This document shows positions 62,797 through 64,000 of a stretch of DNA of 64,000 bases, one piece after another (positions within the stretch are counted from its first letter, which is position 1; each line of letters opens with the position of its first letter). The notes beneath the pieces were generated by a model. It was given only the letters and a program-made list of their open reading frames with translations. It was not told the origin of the DNA and ran no database searches. Position numbers and translations under genes: made by a program. This stretch comes from Rhynochetos jubatus (taxonomy: Eukaryota; Chordata; Aves; Eurypygiformes; Rhynochetidae): the NCBI GenBank assembly GCA_027574665.1, contig CM050648.1, positions 39,712,700 through 39,776,699 of the forward strand. The letters run 5' to 3'.

Positions 62797-64000
62797 GTAT
62801 AATTCTAACCTTTTTGTGAACAAATGAAAAATGCGTATTGAAAATACCAGTTATGTCTGATTTTGTAATCGGCAAAATAACTGGCTTACTGTGGTATGTC
62901 GGGGTTTGCTAGTCAATTTGCTGTTCTGCTCTGTGTTACAGGCTGCCTCTGTTCTCTGTGATTGTATGTTCTCTGGAGTAGAGGCATTTCATGAGTTTAT
63001 GGTAGGTGGTTAATCGTAGATAGTTTTTCCTTGAGTAAAGCGGATGTTAACATAAGAGACATTGTTTGTCTTCAAATATCTGACTTGAAGTTCTTTTTGG
63101 AGTATGTGAAATTACTAGGTGTCTTTGATGTAAGATAAAGTGATAAAGGAAAAAGGTTTTCATGCGTCTTTATGCGTGACGTTTAATGCGGAGTGAGTGA
63201 GGTATAGAGCTGTTAAAGATACGCCGTTGAGGAGCAGAGCACACTTTTAAGACTTTCTGATGTCTGCCTAAAGACATCTGGTGGTGTAAGCACAGGCTTA
63301 CCAGATATGGCAAGTGACCTACTTCTGACATGGCTGGCAGCATGTGCAGGGAAAGGGCTTGAATTGAGAATTAACTGTCTGGAATGAGCCCTGACCCAGT
63401 GTCAGTCCTCTCAATGTTTTGTTCTGACCCTATGTGTAGGGTTATCTGTGCAGACTGTAGTAAATTCTATGTTACGTAACTTCCATTTATATTAACTCAT
63501 TGCCTGATGAAGCTGCTGTGGTTGAATTCTTAGCAGATTTTTTCAGGAGTTTTGAGGGATTTGCATGAAACAGTCTTTTAGACTGGAAAAAATGTGAACA
63601 TTATGCTTGATTACTTGTTTAAGTTGTCTTTTTTTTTTTTTCCCCTCCTGTTCTTTACTTCCAATAAGTAAAGCCCTTTTCCTCAGTGGCAACTAGCAAT
63701 AAAGAGAAAACAGTAAGGGAAATGAGTAAGTGTGAAATACAGTAAGAATCTCTTTCATGTTTGCTGCTTCAAACATCAAATTTGCTCTAGAACATAGCTA
63801 TAACCTGGAATCATTTAGAACATTTTTAGCCTTAAGGTTTCATTTTTAAATATGTGCATAGCTTCCATTGACTACATTGAGTCACAGGAGTACTGAAGTT
63901 CTGCTGTTACATAGTATAAATCTTTATTTCTGAATATTGAAATTTCCAGGTCAATAGTACATAATTTTCACATACAGTTGATCATATTTCTGAATGCACT
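62797..64000. other. Probable intron sequence to window end
   Basis: AT-rich, with a 13-T run near 63,630 and no open frame or splice arrangement I can support. Confidence 0.4.

Overview
This is nuclear DNA of a vertebrate, almost certainly a bird. It holds a CR1 retroposon tail of avian/reptilian type at 41,058-41,230 and a weaker one near 15,012-15,094. It also holds a class II endogenous retrovirus whose primer-binding site matches tRNA-Trp, the primer of avian alpharetroviruses, and a degraded ERV-L-like pol. A GC-rich CpG-island promoter near 48 kb is followed by a GT-AG first exon. There are no bacterial features. Most long open frames here are consequences of tandem repetition, not genes.

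1-32,058 is a recently duplicated repeat block. Block A (1-16,749) and block B (16,750-30,722) share, in order: a left flank (X); a head-to-tail array of a 372-bp unit (15 full units in A, 13 in B); a 390-bp right flank (F); a long flank (G) holding a broken ERV-L-like pol on the minus strand; and a 395-bp class II LTR preceded by CCAAGT. In A the LTR is solo, closed by a second CCAAGT and followed by about 2 kb of other sequence (H). In B the LTR continues into a PBS, a leader and a gag start. That gag then runs into a single copy of the 372-bp unit and a third copy of F, ending abruptly at 32,058. The offset between A and B is 16,749 bp before the arrays and 16,005 bp after them. The 744-bp difference is exactly two units.

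The main result is that the 372-bp array is made of retroviral gag sequence. The plus-strand frame of the units is the frame of the gag downstream of the intact 5' end at 30,894. The arrays keep that frame open for 5.4 kb (one stop) in A and 4.7 kb (no stop) in B, as 124-residue repeats rich in basic residues and proline. Each unit also carries a donor-like and an acceptor-like site that would define a 285-bp exon and an 87-bp intron. The third copy looks like a recombination junction between proviral gag and the last unit of a lost third array.

32,059-47,370 is single-copy intergenic sequence with a CR1 fragment and low-complexity tracts, and no gene I can support. At 47,370-48,800 is a CpG island with CCAAT and GC boxes. 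Inside it, 48,266-48,326 is the first coding exon of a plus-strand host gene (20 codons, canonical donor) that I could not identify. The rest of the window, to 64,000, is read as its first intron, with one weak exon candidate at 62,685-62,796.
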